In this document: piece after piece, positions 1 through 7,533 of the stretch
Layout of the letters: each line of letters opens with the position of its first letter
How positions within the stretch are numbered: the stretch's first letter is position 1
Origin: Microcoleus vaginatus WJT46-NPBG5
GTDB taxonomy: Bacteria; Cyanobacteriota; Cyanobacteriia; Cyanobacteriales; Oscillatoriaceae
DNA: 64,000 nucleotides
Assembly (NCBI GenBank): GCA_019359355.1
Contig: JAHHHM010000016.1
Coordinates: forward strand, 100,356-164,355
Direction: 5' to 3'
Made by a program: the position numbers and the translations under genes
The notes under the pieces: model-generated
Databases searched by the model: none
Told to the model about the DNA's origin: nothing
The model's input: the letters and a program-made list of their open reading frames with translations, nothing else

Positions 1-1137
1 CTTGCGTTCGGTGATATCAGTTGCGATGCCGCAGGTTGCATAGGGGACGCCGGCAGCGTCGTAGAGCGGAAATTTGCTGGAGATGTAGGTGTGTAAACCG
101 TCGTCTTGAGGGACAATTTCTTCCCACTGTAAGGGCGTTTCTGCTTCGATCACTGTTTGATCGTTCGCACAAAATGCTTCAGCCATTTCCTGCGGGAAAA
201 GATCGAAGTCTGTCTTTCCTTTGATTTGTTCTCTGTGAATATGGAAGAGGTTTTCGTACTGTTGGTTAACTAGAATATACCGGCCCTGAGTGTCTTTGAC
301 GAAGATGACGGTCGGTGAATTATCAATAATCGCTTGCAGCCGCGCTTCACTTTCTTGTAGAGCTTGTTCAGTTCGCTTGCGTTCGGTGATGTCGGAGATT
401 GATCCAACATAACCGGCAACTTCTCCGGTAAGCGTTTTCTGAGCAACTGCTTTACCAAATACCCAGGTTATTGTGCCGTCGGAATGTTGGAAACGATACT
501 CTGATTTAAAGGGCAAGTTCTCTTTTGCACAGTGATACCATTCTGCAAAGACGCGCGCACGATCATCAGGATGGATGGCTTTTACCCAACCGGCTCCTTT
601 TGCTTCTTGAACCGTCAAGCCGGCAATCTCACACCATCGTTCGTTGACATACAAACACTCTCCCTGAGCATCCGTGTGAAATATCCCCACCGGCGCAATT
701 TCTGCAAGGCTTTGATGGTGCTGTTCGCTCTCTTGCAGTGCCTTCTGCATCTGCTTGCGCTCGGTGATGTCATGAGCAACGGCATAAACCAAGCCGTCTG
801 CTGTGTGCTGAATCAATTTCCATTCCAACCACTTGTACGAGCCATCTTTGCACAGGTAACGATTGGCAAAGGCGACTGTGTGAACTCCGGCTTTGAGCTT
901 TTGAATTTCGGCAAGGCTTGCTTGCCGGTCTTCGGGGTGAATGAACTCGATAACCGGGGTGGCGAACAGTTCTGGCTGCGTGAAGCCTAGGGTTTTTTCC
1001 CATGTCGGATTCAGGTGCTTGAAATAGCCGTCTGGGCCGGCAACACAGAGCAAATCCTGGTAAACATGGAAAAACTCATCTATTTCTGCCCACTTATAGC
1101 TACTCACACCATTTATTTCGGCAATATTCACGAGCAT
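1..1137 (-). CDS. multi-PAS signalling protein, 3' part outside window (partial)
   Basis: The minus strand reads open from an ATG at 1137 to base 1 (379 codons) and continues beyond the left edge. An in-frame TGA at 1147-1149 fixes the start close to this ATG; GTG at 1131 is an alternative. Three PAS/PAC units follow each other, at about residues 13-128, 133-254 and 258-379. Each closes with the DITERK signature typical of PAC-ending PAS domains, and conserved HPEDR and HPDDR motifs are visible. There is no N-terminal membrane segment, so a cytoplasmic sensor is likely. The output module, probably a histidine kinase or GGDEF/EAL domain, lies outside the window and cannot be named. Confidence 0.9.
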   Translation of the reverse strand, partial: MLVNIAEINGVSSYKWAEIDEFFHVYQDLLCVAGPDGYFKHLNPTWEKTLGFTQPELFATPVIEFIHPEDRQASLAEIQKLKAGVHTVAFANRYLCKDGSYKWLEWKLIQHTADGLVYAVAHDITERKQMQKALQESEQHHQSLAEIAPVGIFHTDAQGECLYVNERWCEIAGLTVQEAKGAGWVKAIHPDDRARVFAEWYHCAKENLPFKSEYRFQHSDGTITWVFGKAVAQKTLTGEVAGYVGSISDITERKRTEQALQESEARLQAIIDNSPTVIFVKDTQGRYILVNQQYENLFHIHREQIKGKTDFDLFPQEMAEAFCANDQTVIEAETPLQWEEIVPQDDGLHTYISSKFPLYDAAGVPYATCGIATDITERK

Positions 1138-1831
1138 CGCTTGGCCTCAGTTTTTGATTGGGATTTGTCTGCTAATTCTTAATGCTTCCGAGCAATTTGT
1201 GCCCATCTATAGAAAATGATTTTCTCTAAAATGAATCTGACAACATTTTTAAAAGTTATCTAAAAACCATTAAAATTGTGTTCTGAAAGGCATTTTTTTG
1301 CCTTTTCGGCCCGTGCATTTGGCTCAGAATTTTTGAAAAACCCTAATCCAGATCCCAAGCGTAAGTGAATGGCTCTACAGCTTATTCTTTGTGCCACCCC
1401 TTAAGTTTCCACCTCATCCTTCACTCAAAAGATCCCTGTGCTGCCCTATTTTTCCCTGATCATCAAAAAAACTATCACACAGATTTTATTTTTTATTTTT
1501 TGAGGATGCTCCCCCAGAGATGGCCCAACTTGAATGGCCAAGTTACTTAATAGATCTCTTGCAAATTAACGAGGATTGAAAACTTGAACACTCTATATTT
1601 TGCCAACTCCTGGATCAATAGAGATATTGTGTTCGCTTTCATTGGGTAAAAATGGCTGTGGGAAAGCTATTTGGGGTCTAATATGCCAGAGGTCGAATGC
1701 TTCAGACAAATGACTTGGCTGTAACTTGCCTGATATATAATAAAAATTATTGCTTGGTTTTATTGTAAGCGTAAATAGCTTAGAGGTAATTGACAGCCGC
1801 TGAGTCCAATCGTTAGATTTTTGGAGCCATA
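1138..1831. other. gene-free AT-rich intergenic region
   Basis: About 690 bases lie between the divergent PAS protein and the small gene at 1832. I see no convincing reading frame, hairpin terminator or RNA gene. It probably holds both divergent promoters, but I cannot place them. Confidence 0.5.
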
Positions 1832-2113
1832 ATGGGAACTTTATTTGACCAACCAGAACGTGACTATCGTCGTGTGACAGATTCAGAACTTGATGCTTTT
1901 CTTTTCGCTGCCATTCAACTTGCGAAGAAGCACCGCATCAATGTCGCAGAGGTAATTAAAGCAAAAGAAGTGCTTGAACTTGAACGGAGGAATGATCTCT
2001 ATGTTAATAATGGTGATAGCTTTAATGAACAGATGAGTGGTATTGGCGGGATATTGCAAGAGATGGTATCTGCTATTGAAGACTTAAGGCACGAATTAAA
2101 CAGCAAGGACTAA
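1832..2113 (+). CDS. small conserved-looking hypothetical protein
   Basis: This is a 93-residue acidic, soluble protein. It is mostly predicted helix (residues 15-60 rich in A, E, K and L) with a C-terminal amphipathic helix around EMVSAIEDLRHEL. It has no signal peptide, membrane segment or catalytic motif that I recognise. The ATG follows a weak GGAG-like site (ttggagcc). It stands alone, convergent with the yjbQ gene at 2201-2620. The composition is that of a real cyanobacterial protein. The function is unknown; a small helical regulator or adaptor would fit but is only a guess. Confidence 0.6.
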   Translation: MGTLFDQPERDYRRVTDSELDAFLFAAIQLAKKHRINVAEVIKAKEVLELERRNDLYVNNGDSFNEQMSGIGGILQEMVSAIEDLRHELNSKD

Positions 2114-2200
2114 ACCCAGTATTCCTCTTCTCTTTAGGTAGTTGTTATATCGATTGACCGTTTATTTGTGTGCGAGTTATAACCCTCGGAACGAGCAGAT

Positions 2201-2620
2201 TCACTCACCGGCAATGTGAACGACAACTTCTCGAACGTGACTGCGCTGCCGGTGTTCCCAAATGTAAATTCCCTGCCAAGTTCCCAACATCAGTTTACCT
2301 TGAGAAATCGGAATTTGTTCTGATGTTTGTGTCAGCGCAGTGCGGATATGAGCTGGCATATCATCTGGCCCTTCAGCATTATGATAATACCGCCGGCTGT
2401 CTTCTGGCACCAGTGTTGCTAAGAAGTTTTCCAGATCCCGCAATACATCGGGATCGGCATTTTCTTGGATTACCAGGCTGGCAGAGGTATGGCGGAGAAA
2501 TACTGTGCAAAGTCCAATTTTAACGCTTGACTCGGCAACCACGGCTTGCACTTTGCTCGTGATTTTACAAAGGGATTTGCCGGCTGTTTGAATTTTTAGC
2601 AGTTGTTGATAGTGGGTCAT
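2201..2620 (-). CDS. yjbQ: YjbQ/UPF0047 family protein (secondary thiamine-phosphate synthase-like)
   Basis: The 139-residue protein matches the single-domain YjbQ family in length and motifs. These include the block FLRHTSASLVIQENADPDV with its conserved His, the Asp/His-containing HNAEGPDDMPAHI segment, and the C-terminal GTWQGIYIWEHR plus VVHIAGE. Family members show weak thiamine-phosphate synthase activity in E. coli complementation, but the physiological role is unsettled. It is cytoplasmic, has no partner gene beside it, and runs convergent with the small gene at 1832-2113. The family assignment is firm; the enzymatic name is provisional. Confidence 0.9.
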   Translation of the reverse strand: MTHYQQLLKIQTAGKSLCKITSKVQAVVAESSVKIGLCTVFLRHTSASLVIQENADPDVLRDLENFLATLVPEDSRRYYHNAEGPDDMPAHIRTALTQTSEQIPISQGKLMLGTWQGIYIWEHRQRSHVREVVVHIAGE

Positions 2621-2859
2621 GTGATTTTAGGCTTGGATGGTGGGTTTTGCCAAAGTGGGTGATTTTTTTACCCACAGATAAACACAGATGATAGTGCCGT
2701 CTGTTGTCAGGGATCGTCAGATGGTTGCGTGGCTATGGTTCCGAGGTTCGGTTTTATGCTGGGTTACACGGTTCTTGTCAAGGTATCACTATTGGGTTCA
2801 GGCTGCCACCGGCTTGAGGGTTGATGGTGCCGGTCTAGTGACTCGCTAAAATAGAGACG

Positions 2860-5793
2860 ATGTCACACTCTACCAGTGGTTTGAACGTGTCGGATAATTC
2901 TAGCTCTACCTTTATCCTTGTTGATGGCCACTCGTTGGCCTTTCGCTCTTACTTTGCGTTTGCCAAAAGTCGGGATGGGGGTTTAAGAACAACCACCGGC
3001 ATTCCCACCAGTGCCAGTTTTGGCTTTCTCAAGTCCCTGCTAGAGGTGATGACGGCGCACAATCCACAATCTCTGGTGATCGCGTTTGATCTGGGGTTGC
3101 CGACTTTTCGCCACGAAGCCGATGACACTTATAAAGCGGATCGAGAGGAAACACCTGAAGACTTTATCATTGACCTCAAACATTTACAAGAATTGCTGGC
3201 AGCGTTTAATCTCAAGATTGTAACTGCTCCAGGCTATGAGGCGGATGATGTTTTAGGAACCTTGGCAACACGTGCAAGTGCTGCCGGTTACACGGTTAAA
3301 ATTCTTACCGGCGATCAAGATTTATTTCAATTGGTTGATACTTCAAAAAATATTAGTGTTCTGCGGTTGGGACGCAATAGTTTTGGATATTCTGGCACCG
3401 GCAAGGCGGAAGAATATGGCCCTGAGCAGGTTAAGGAAAAATTAGGCATTCTGCCGGCACAAGTTGTTGATTATAAAGCTTTGTGCGGTGATAAATCTGA
3501 TAATATTCCCGGAGTTAGAGGCATTGGTGAAAAAACAGCGGTGCAACTGCTAAGCACTTACAATTCTCTGGATGATATTTATGCCTCAATTGATCAAATT
3601 AAAGGTGCCGTAAAAACGAAGTTAGAAACGAGCAAAAATGAGGCATATCATTCTCAAATGATGGCGCAGATTATCACAGATGTGCCAGTAGAAATTGATC
3701 TAGAAGATTGCCGACTGAAGGGATTTGATGAATCGCGGCTCATCCCAATGTTGGAAAAGTTGGAATTTAAGTCATTTTTACCCAGAGTCAAGCAACTACA
3801 GCGCCGGTTTGGTGGTGCTGATGAACACGACAGCAAAGAAGCACAGCAAAAGTTTGAATTTGCTGCAAGTAATGAGGATAACGATCTGTGGTTTTTCACT
3901 GCTGCTGATACAGAGAAGGCACGAAAACAGGCAAAAAGTTTGATTGAACCGCGCATTATTCAAACAGAAGCACAATTAAAAGAATTGGTGCAACTCCTGC
4001 AAACTCATACTGATCCAGCTATGCCGGTGGCGTGGGATACGGAAACGACGGATCTGGAACCCCGAGATGCGGAATTAGTCGGAATTGGCTGCTGTTGGGG
4101 TGCCGGTGCGGAGGATGTGGCTTATCTTCCTATCAGTCATGCTGCCGGTGGAAATTTAGATAAAACAACGGCTTTAGAAGCGCTGCGTCCGATTTTGGAA
4201 AGTGCGAAATATCCCAAGGTGTTGCAGAATGCCAAATTTGACCGGCTGGTGTTGCGCTGTCAGGGAATTGAACTTGCCGGTGTGGTGTTTGAAACGATGC
4301 TGGCGAGTTATTTAATTAATCCAGAAAACAATCACAGCCTGAGTGAATTGTCGAGCAAATATTTAGGAATTGTCGCGAAAAGTTACGATCAGTTAGTCCC
4401 CAAAAATAAAACGATAGCTGATATCGATATTGCAGCCGTCGCTGATTATTGTGGGATGGATGTATATACAACGTTTTTACTTGTGCCGAAGCTGCGAGAG
4501 GAGTTGGATAAGGCGGCTAAACTGCATAAATTGCTATTAGAGGTGGAACAGCCTTTGGAGCCGGTTTTGGCACAGATGGAATACACCGGCATCCATATCG
4601 ATACCGCTTATCTGAAGCAACTTTCGCAACAGATGCAAAAAGATTTAGAAACCGTTGAGCGACAAGCTTATGAGGCTGCCGGCGAGGAATTCAACATTGG
4701 CTCACCAAAACAGGTAGCTCAAATATTATTTGAAAAGCTACAGCTTGATGTCGGCAAATCTCGTAAAACCAAAACAGGTTACTCAACAGATGCTGCCACA
4801 TTGGAAAGATTGCAAGGTACTCATCCAGTTGTTGATGCAATTTTGGAATATCGCACCTTAGATAAGTTGAAATCGACTTATGTTGATTCCTTGCCAAAGC
4901 TAGTTCGTGCAGATACACATCGAGTGCATACCGATTTTAATCAAGCAGTGACAACCACAGGCCGGCTATCTTCTAGTAATCCAAATTTGCAGAATATTCC
5001 GATCCGAACAGAATTTTCCCGCCAAATTCGCAAAGCGTTTGTTCCGGAGTCAGGTTGGTTAATGGTTTCAGCGGATTATTCGCAGATTGAATTGCGAATT
5101 TTAGCGCATTTAAGCCAAGAGCCGGTGTTAGTTGAGGCTTACAGGAATAATCAGGATGTGCATACTGTAACAGCACAACTCTTATTTGATCGAGAAAAAA
5201 TCACCTCAGATGAACGTCGCATCGCTAAAACGATTAACTTTGGCGTAATTTACGGCATGGGTTCAACACGATTTGCCCGTTCTATTGGCAAAACTTCCGC
5301 AGAAGGAAGGGAATTTATTAATCGATTCAAACAGCGATATTCCAAAGTTTTTGATTTTTTGCAAAAGGTGCAGAGACAGGCAATTTCACAAAATTATGTA
5401 GAAACGATTTTAGGCCGGCGTCGATATGTTAAGTTTGAGAATTCCAGCTTGAGAGCCAAGTTTGGAACACCTTGGGATGAAATCGATTTGGATGCGATTC
5501 AAGCAAATAGCAGAAATGATGCAGATGCTCTGCGTTCCGCTGCAAATGCTCCCATTCAAGGTTCTAGCGCGGATATTATCAAGTTGGCAATGGTAAAAAT
5601 GCATGATGTTTTGCGCGATTATCAATCGCGAATGTTGTTGCAAGTTCACGACGAATTAGTTTTAGAAGTTCTGCCCGATGAGTGGGAAGAATTGCAACCC
5701 AAGATAAAATCTGCGATGGAAAATGCTCTGCCGCTGAGTGTGCCGCTGCTGGTTGATATTCATGCGGGGCAAAATTGGATGGAAACGAAGTAA
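2860..5793 (+). CDS. polA: DNA polymerase I
   Basis: This is a full-length 977-residue family A polymerase for replication gap filling and repair. The 5'-3' exonuclease occupies about residues 17-310, with LVDGHSLAFRSYFAF and the helix-hairpin-helix DKSDNIPGVRGIGEKTA. A 3'-5' exonuclease domain follows at about 375-560; the WDTETTDLEP motif keeps the metal-binding D and E, so proofreading is probably active. The polymerase domain runs from about 570 to 977. It has motif A SADYSQIELRILAHLS, the O-helix RRIAKTINFGVIYGMG and motif C LLQVHDELVLEV. The ATG at 2860 gives an N-terminus slightly longer than the exonuclease core. Its last six codons have been copied downstream by a tandem duplication (see 5770-7112). 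Confidence 0.98.
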   Translation: MSHSTSGLNVSDNSSSTFILVDGHSLAFRSYFAFAKSRDGGLRTTTGIPTSASFGFLKSLLEVMTAHNPQSLVIAFDLGLPTFRHEADDTYKADREETPEDFIIDLKHLQELLAAFNLKIVTAPGYEADDVLGTLATRASAAGYTVKILTGDQDLFQLVDTSKNISVLRLGRNSFGYSGTGKAEEYGPEQVKEKLGILPAQVVDYKALCGDKSDNIPGVRGIGEKTAVQLLSTYNSLDDIYASIDQIKGAVKTKLETSKNEAYHSQMMAQIITDVPVEIDLEDCRLKGFDESRLIPMLEKLEFKSFLPRVKQLQRRFGGADEHDSKEAQQKFEFAASNEDNDLWFFTAADTEKARKQAKSLIEPRIIQTEAQLKELVQLLQTHTDPAMPVAWDTETTDLEPRDAELVGIGCCWGAGAEDVAYLPISHAAGGNLDKTTALEALRPILESAKYPKVLQNAKFDRLVLRCQGIELAGVVFETMLASYLINPENNHSLSELSSKYLGIVAKSYDQLVPKNKTIADIDIAAVADYCGMDVYTTFLLVPKLREELDKAAKLHKLLLEVEQPLEPVLAQMEYTGIHIDTAYLKQLSQQMQKDLETVERQAYEAAGEEFNIGSPKQVAQILFEKLQLDVGKSRKTKTGYSTDAATLERLQGTHPVVDAILEYRTLDKLKSTYVDSLPKLVRADTHRVHTDFNQAVTTTGRLSSSNPNLQNIPIRTEFSRQIRKAFVPESGWLMVSADYSQIELRILAHLSQEPVLVEAYRNNQDVHTVTAQLLFDREKITSDERRIAKTINFGVIYGMGSTRFARSIGKTSAEGREFINRFKQRYSKVFDFLQKVQRQAISQNYVETILGRRRYVKFENSSLRAKFGTPWDEIDLDAIQANSRNDADALRSAANAPIQGSSADIIKLAMVKMHDVLRDYQSRMLLQVHDELVLEVLPDEWEELQPKIKSAMENALPLSVPLLVDIHAGQNWMETK

Positions 5794-5820
5794 AGATATC
5801 CTCTTTAGCAATTGCACTTT

Positions 5821-5849
5821 AACCCTTAGCTCAACGTTAAGGGTTTTTT
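5821..5849 (+). terminator. polA intrinsic terminator (copy A)
   Basis: A ten-base-pair stem AACCCTTAGC/GTTAAGGGTT with loop TCAAC and one G-U pair is followed by TTTTTA. It lies 27 bases after the polA stop. Copy B at 6466-6494 carries the same stem with the inner part in the opposite orientation. Confidence 0.85.
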
Positions 5850-5852
5850 AAT

Positions 5853-6067
5853 CCCACATTCCGCACCCTCAAGTGGCCCAATGGATAGGACTACGGAAGC
5901 CTGCGGTTTGTAGCACTTAGCTCCTTCACAGATTCTCAGTAATTGTAAGCTATTGAGACTTGTGGAGAGAGGGGGCCGGGGACTTGAAAAAGCCCGTAAC
6001 CTTAGCAGAGTAAGGATTTTAAGGATTTTAGGGACTGGGTGTGACAGTTATGGGTGCGGAATGTGGG
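5853..6067. repeat. 215-bp element with 16-bp perfect terminal inverted repeats (copy A)
   Basis: The ends CCCACATTCCGCACCC (5853-5868) and GGGTGCGGAATGTGGG (6052-6067) are exact inverted repeats. TTAAT-like bases flank both sides (TTTTTAAT and TTTAAT), which could be a target duplication. It has no reading frame. The inside contains a tRNA-D-arm-like stretch near 5872-5898 and a short tandem AAGGATTTT repeat near 6012-6030. The architecture fits a non-autonomous mobile element (MITE-like). A second copy at 6498-6712 arose with the tandem duplication, not by transposition. Confidence 0.6.
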
Positions 6068-6086
6068 TTTAATAATTTGACATAAT

Positions 6087-6098
6087 CTAAGCGCTTAG
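6087..6098. promoter_or_regulatory. 12-bp palindrome CTAAGCGCTTAG, candidate operator (copy A)
   Basis: This perfect palindrome lies five bases after TTGACA (6077-6082) and before TATAAA (6107-6112), upstream of the DUF4160 start at 6134. The spacing between the two boxes is 24 bases, longer than a standard promoter, so the -35/-10 assignment is uncertain. A palindrome at this place is what an autoregulated toxin-antitoxin-like pair would be expected to have. The identical copy is at 6732-6743. Confidence 0.4.
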
Positions 6099-6133
6099 GT
6101 TCTTCTTATAAAAGAACTCTTATAAAAATTTTT

Positions 6134-6439
6134 ATGCCAACCGTTCTTAAAAAAGATGGCTTTAGCATTCGCATCTACCCTAACGATCACCTGCCATCCC
6201 ATGTTCACGTCTGTAAGGCTGAAGGAGAAGCTAAAATTCACCTCGGCAGTGAAACAGAACACCCTTCATTGGTTAAAATCTGGAAAATGAGCGATCAAGA
6301 TACAGTTAGAGCATTGAAATTGGTTAGTGAACATCAAGTCGAACTATTAGAAAAATGGAGAGATATTCATGTACGAGCAGAGGCAGTGAGTGCAGATGCC
6401 TCCGAGCCACGCGCTCAAAATTGGATGGAAACGAAGTAA
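6134..6439 (+). CDS. DUF4160 protein, copy A, with chimeric C-terminus
   Basis: The first about 79 residues are a normal DUF4160 protein: the N-terminal FSIRIYPNDHLPSHVHV block with conserved His residues, then KIHLGS and HQVELLEKWRDIH. A 49-bp deletion at 6372 shifts the frame out of the natural ending into the DUF2442 frame (AEAVSADASEPRAQ). The tandem-duplication junction then puts it into the last codons of polA (NWMETK, stop). The 101-residue product is therefore a fusion of three reading frames. DUF4160 genes usually sit directly upstream of DUF2442 genes and are treated as toxin-antitoxin-like. Here the partner is lost and only a six-codon stub (ATG at 6370) remains. Whether the fusion is expressed or folded is unknown. 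Confidence 0.85.
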   Translation: MPTVLKKDGFSIRIYPNDHLPSHVHVCKAEGEAKIHLGSETEHPSLVKIWKMSDQDTVRALKLVSEHQVELLEKWRDIHVRAEAVSADASEPRAQNWMETK

Positions 6440-6465
6440 AGATTCCTCTTTAGCAATTGTGCTTT

Positions 6466-6494
6466 AACCCTTAACGTCGAGTTAAGGGTTTTTT
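6466..6494 (+). terminator. terminator hairpin, copy B (inverted core)
   Basis: A perfect ten-base-pair stem AACCCTTAAC/GTTAAGGGTT with loop GTCGA is followed by TTTTTTAAT. It matches the reverse complement of the copy A hairpin at 23 of 25 positions. In direct orientation six of the eight central bases differ. Confidence 0.8.
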
Positions 6495-6497
6495 AAT

Positions 6498-6712
6498 CCC
6501 ACATTCCGCACCCTCAAGTGGCCCAATGGATAGGACTACGGAAGCCTGCGGTTTGTAGCACTTAGCTCCTTCACAGATTCTCAATAATTGTAAGCTATTG
6601 AGACTTGTGGAGAGAGGGGGCCGGGGACTTGAAAAAGCCCGTAACCTTAGCAGAGTAAGGATTTTAAGGATTCTAGGGACTGGGTGTGACAGTTATGGGT
6701 GCGGAATGTGGG
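6498..6712. repeat. 215-bp element with 16-bp terminal inverted repeats (copy B)
   Basis: It has the same length and termini as the element at 5853-6067 and only isolated substitutions inside (for example CTCAATAAT for CTCAGTAAT, and GGATTCTAG for GGATTTTAG). It is part of the tandem duplication unit. Confidence 0.6.
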
Positions 6713-6731
6713 TTTAATAATTTGACATAAT

Positions 6732-6743
6732 CTAAGCGCTTAG
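6732..6743. promoter_or_regulatory. 12-bp palindrome CTAAGCGCTTAG, candidate operator (copy B)
   Basis: This is identical in sequence and setting to the palindrome at 6087-6098. It lies upstream of the broken DUF4160 and the intact DUF2442, so in this copy it would control the surviving partner gene. Confidence 0.4.
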
Positions 6744-6778
6744 GTTCTTCTTATAAAAGAACTCTTATAAAAATTTTT

Positions 6779-7036
6779 ATGCCAACCGTTCTTAAAAAAG
6801 ATGGCTTTAGCATTCGCATCTACCCTAACGATCACCTGCCATCCCATGTTCACGTCTGTAAGGCTGAAGGAGAAGCTAAAATTCACCTCGGCAGTGAAAC
6901 AGAGTGCCCTTCATTGGTTAACATCTAGAAAATGAGCGATCAAGATGCAGTTAGAGCATTGAAATTAGTTAGTGAACATCAAGCCGAACTATTAGAAAAA
7001 TGGAGAGATATTCATGGACAACTTGAATCTGACTGA
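6779..7036 (+). pseudogene. DUF4160 gene, copy B, interrupted by an amber codon
   Basis: The ancestral frame is 85 codons plus stop and ends RDIHGQLESD at 7036, overlapping the start of DUF2442 (ATG 7014). Codon 50, TGG (Trp) in copy A, is TAG here (6926-6928). Nearby codons also differ: His43 to Cys and Lys48 to Asn. Everything after the stop remains in frame, so the lesion looks recent. Restart at the ATG at 6932 would give a C-terminal fragment of about 34 residues. The gene keeps the correct natural ending that copy A lost. Confidence 0.9.
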
Positions 7037-7442
7037 GGCAACCTTGAAGACTGAAATTGCTCAAGCAAGAGCAGCGGCAGTAAGCGCAGATGCCTCCGAG
7101 CCACGCGCTCAATCGGCTTACTATGATGCGAATTCCGAACGTATCGTCATTGAACTGCAAAATGGAGCGAGTTTCCTATTTCCGCCAGCGTTGGTTCAAG
7201 GGTTGGCAGGAGCCTCTATAGAGGATCTAACACCGGAAGTTACTCCGTCTGGTGAGGGGCTGCACTGGGAAAAACTGGATGTGGATCTAAGCATCCCGGC
7301 TTTAATGGTTGGAATATTTGGAACGAAGGCTTGGATGGCTGAATTAGGCAGCAGAGGAGGATCTGTGAGTTCGCCGGCAAAAGCAAGAGCCGCTCGTAAA
7401 AATGGTCAGCGAGGAGGGCGTCCACGAAAAACTGTTTCATAG
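7014..7442 (+). CDS. DUF2442 protein, likely antitoxin-like partner of DUF4160
   Basis: The 142-residue protein has the DUF2442 core at about residues 35-110: SAYYDANSERIVIELQNG, then FLFPPALVQGL and EGLHWEKLDVDLSIPALM. The basic tail has ARKNGQRGGRPRK, an AT-hook-like element typical of DNA-binding antitoxins in this family. Its ATG lies inside the 3' end of the DUF4160 frame (23-base overlap), the tight coupling expected of a two-gene module. The N-terminal 33 residues include the sequence duplicated into copy A. The toxin/antitoxin roles come from family context, not from anything directly visible. With its toxin-like partner broken, this gene may be an orphan repressor. Confidence 0.8.
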   Translation: MDNLNLTEATLKTEIAQARAAAVSADASEPRAQSAYYDANSERIVIELQNGASFLFPPALVQGLAGASIEDLTPEVTPSGEGLHWEKLDVDLSIPALMVGIFGTKAWMAELGSRGGSVSSPAKARAARKNGQRGGRPRKTVS

Positions 7443-7533
7443 CAATAATTGATCTATCGTTTACCTCAAAAAATTAAGTAGCGGGGAGAAGAAAGATGAT
7501 GGCAATATCAAAAAACCTAGCGACTTTTTAGAT

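Larger units (their letters stand above)
5770..6415 (+). repeat. tandem duplication, unit A (646 bp)
   Basis: Unit A runs from the end of polA (CAAAATTGG at 5770) through the polA terminator, a 215-bp inverted-repeat element, a promoter-like region and a DUF4160 gene. It stops inside a fragment of DUF2442. Unit B (6416-7112) repeats it almost base for base. The junction at about 6416 joins DUF2442 sequence (...GCGCT) to polA sequence (CAAAATTGG) and shares the trinucleotide CAA with both parents. Unit A lacks 49 bp relative to unit B: three bases at 6372-6374 replace 52 bases at 7017-7068. Confidence 0.95.
6416..7112 (+). repeat. tandem duplication, unit B (about 697 bp)
   Basis: This is the second copy of unit A. 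It starts with the same polA tail (coding NWMETK and stop), then the terminator, 215-bp element, promoter and DUF4160. It is more complete at its right end, where it continues directly into the intact DUF2442 gene. In the roughly 300 noncoding bases I see only a few differences from A (one-base indel near 6446, a GTG/GCA change, two single substitutions, and the altered terminator). Within DUF4160 the differences cluster after codon 41. Confidence 0.95.
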
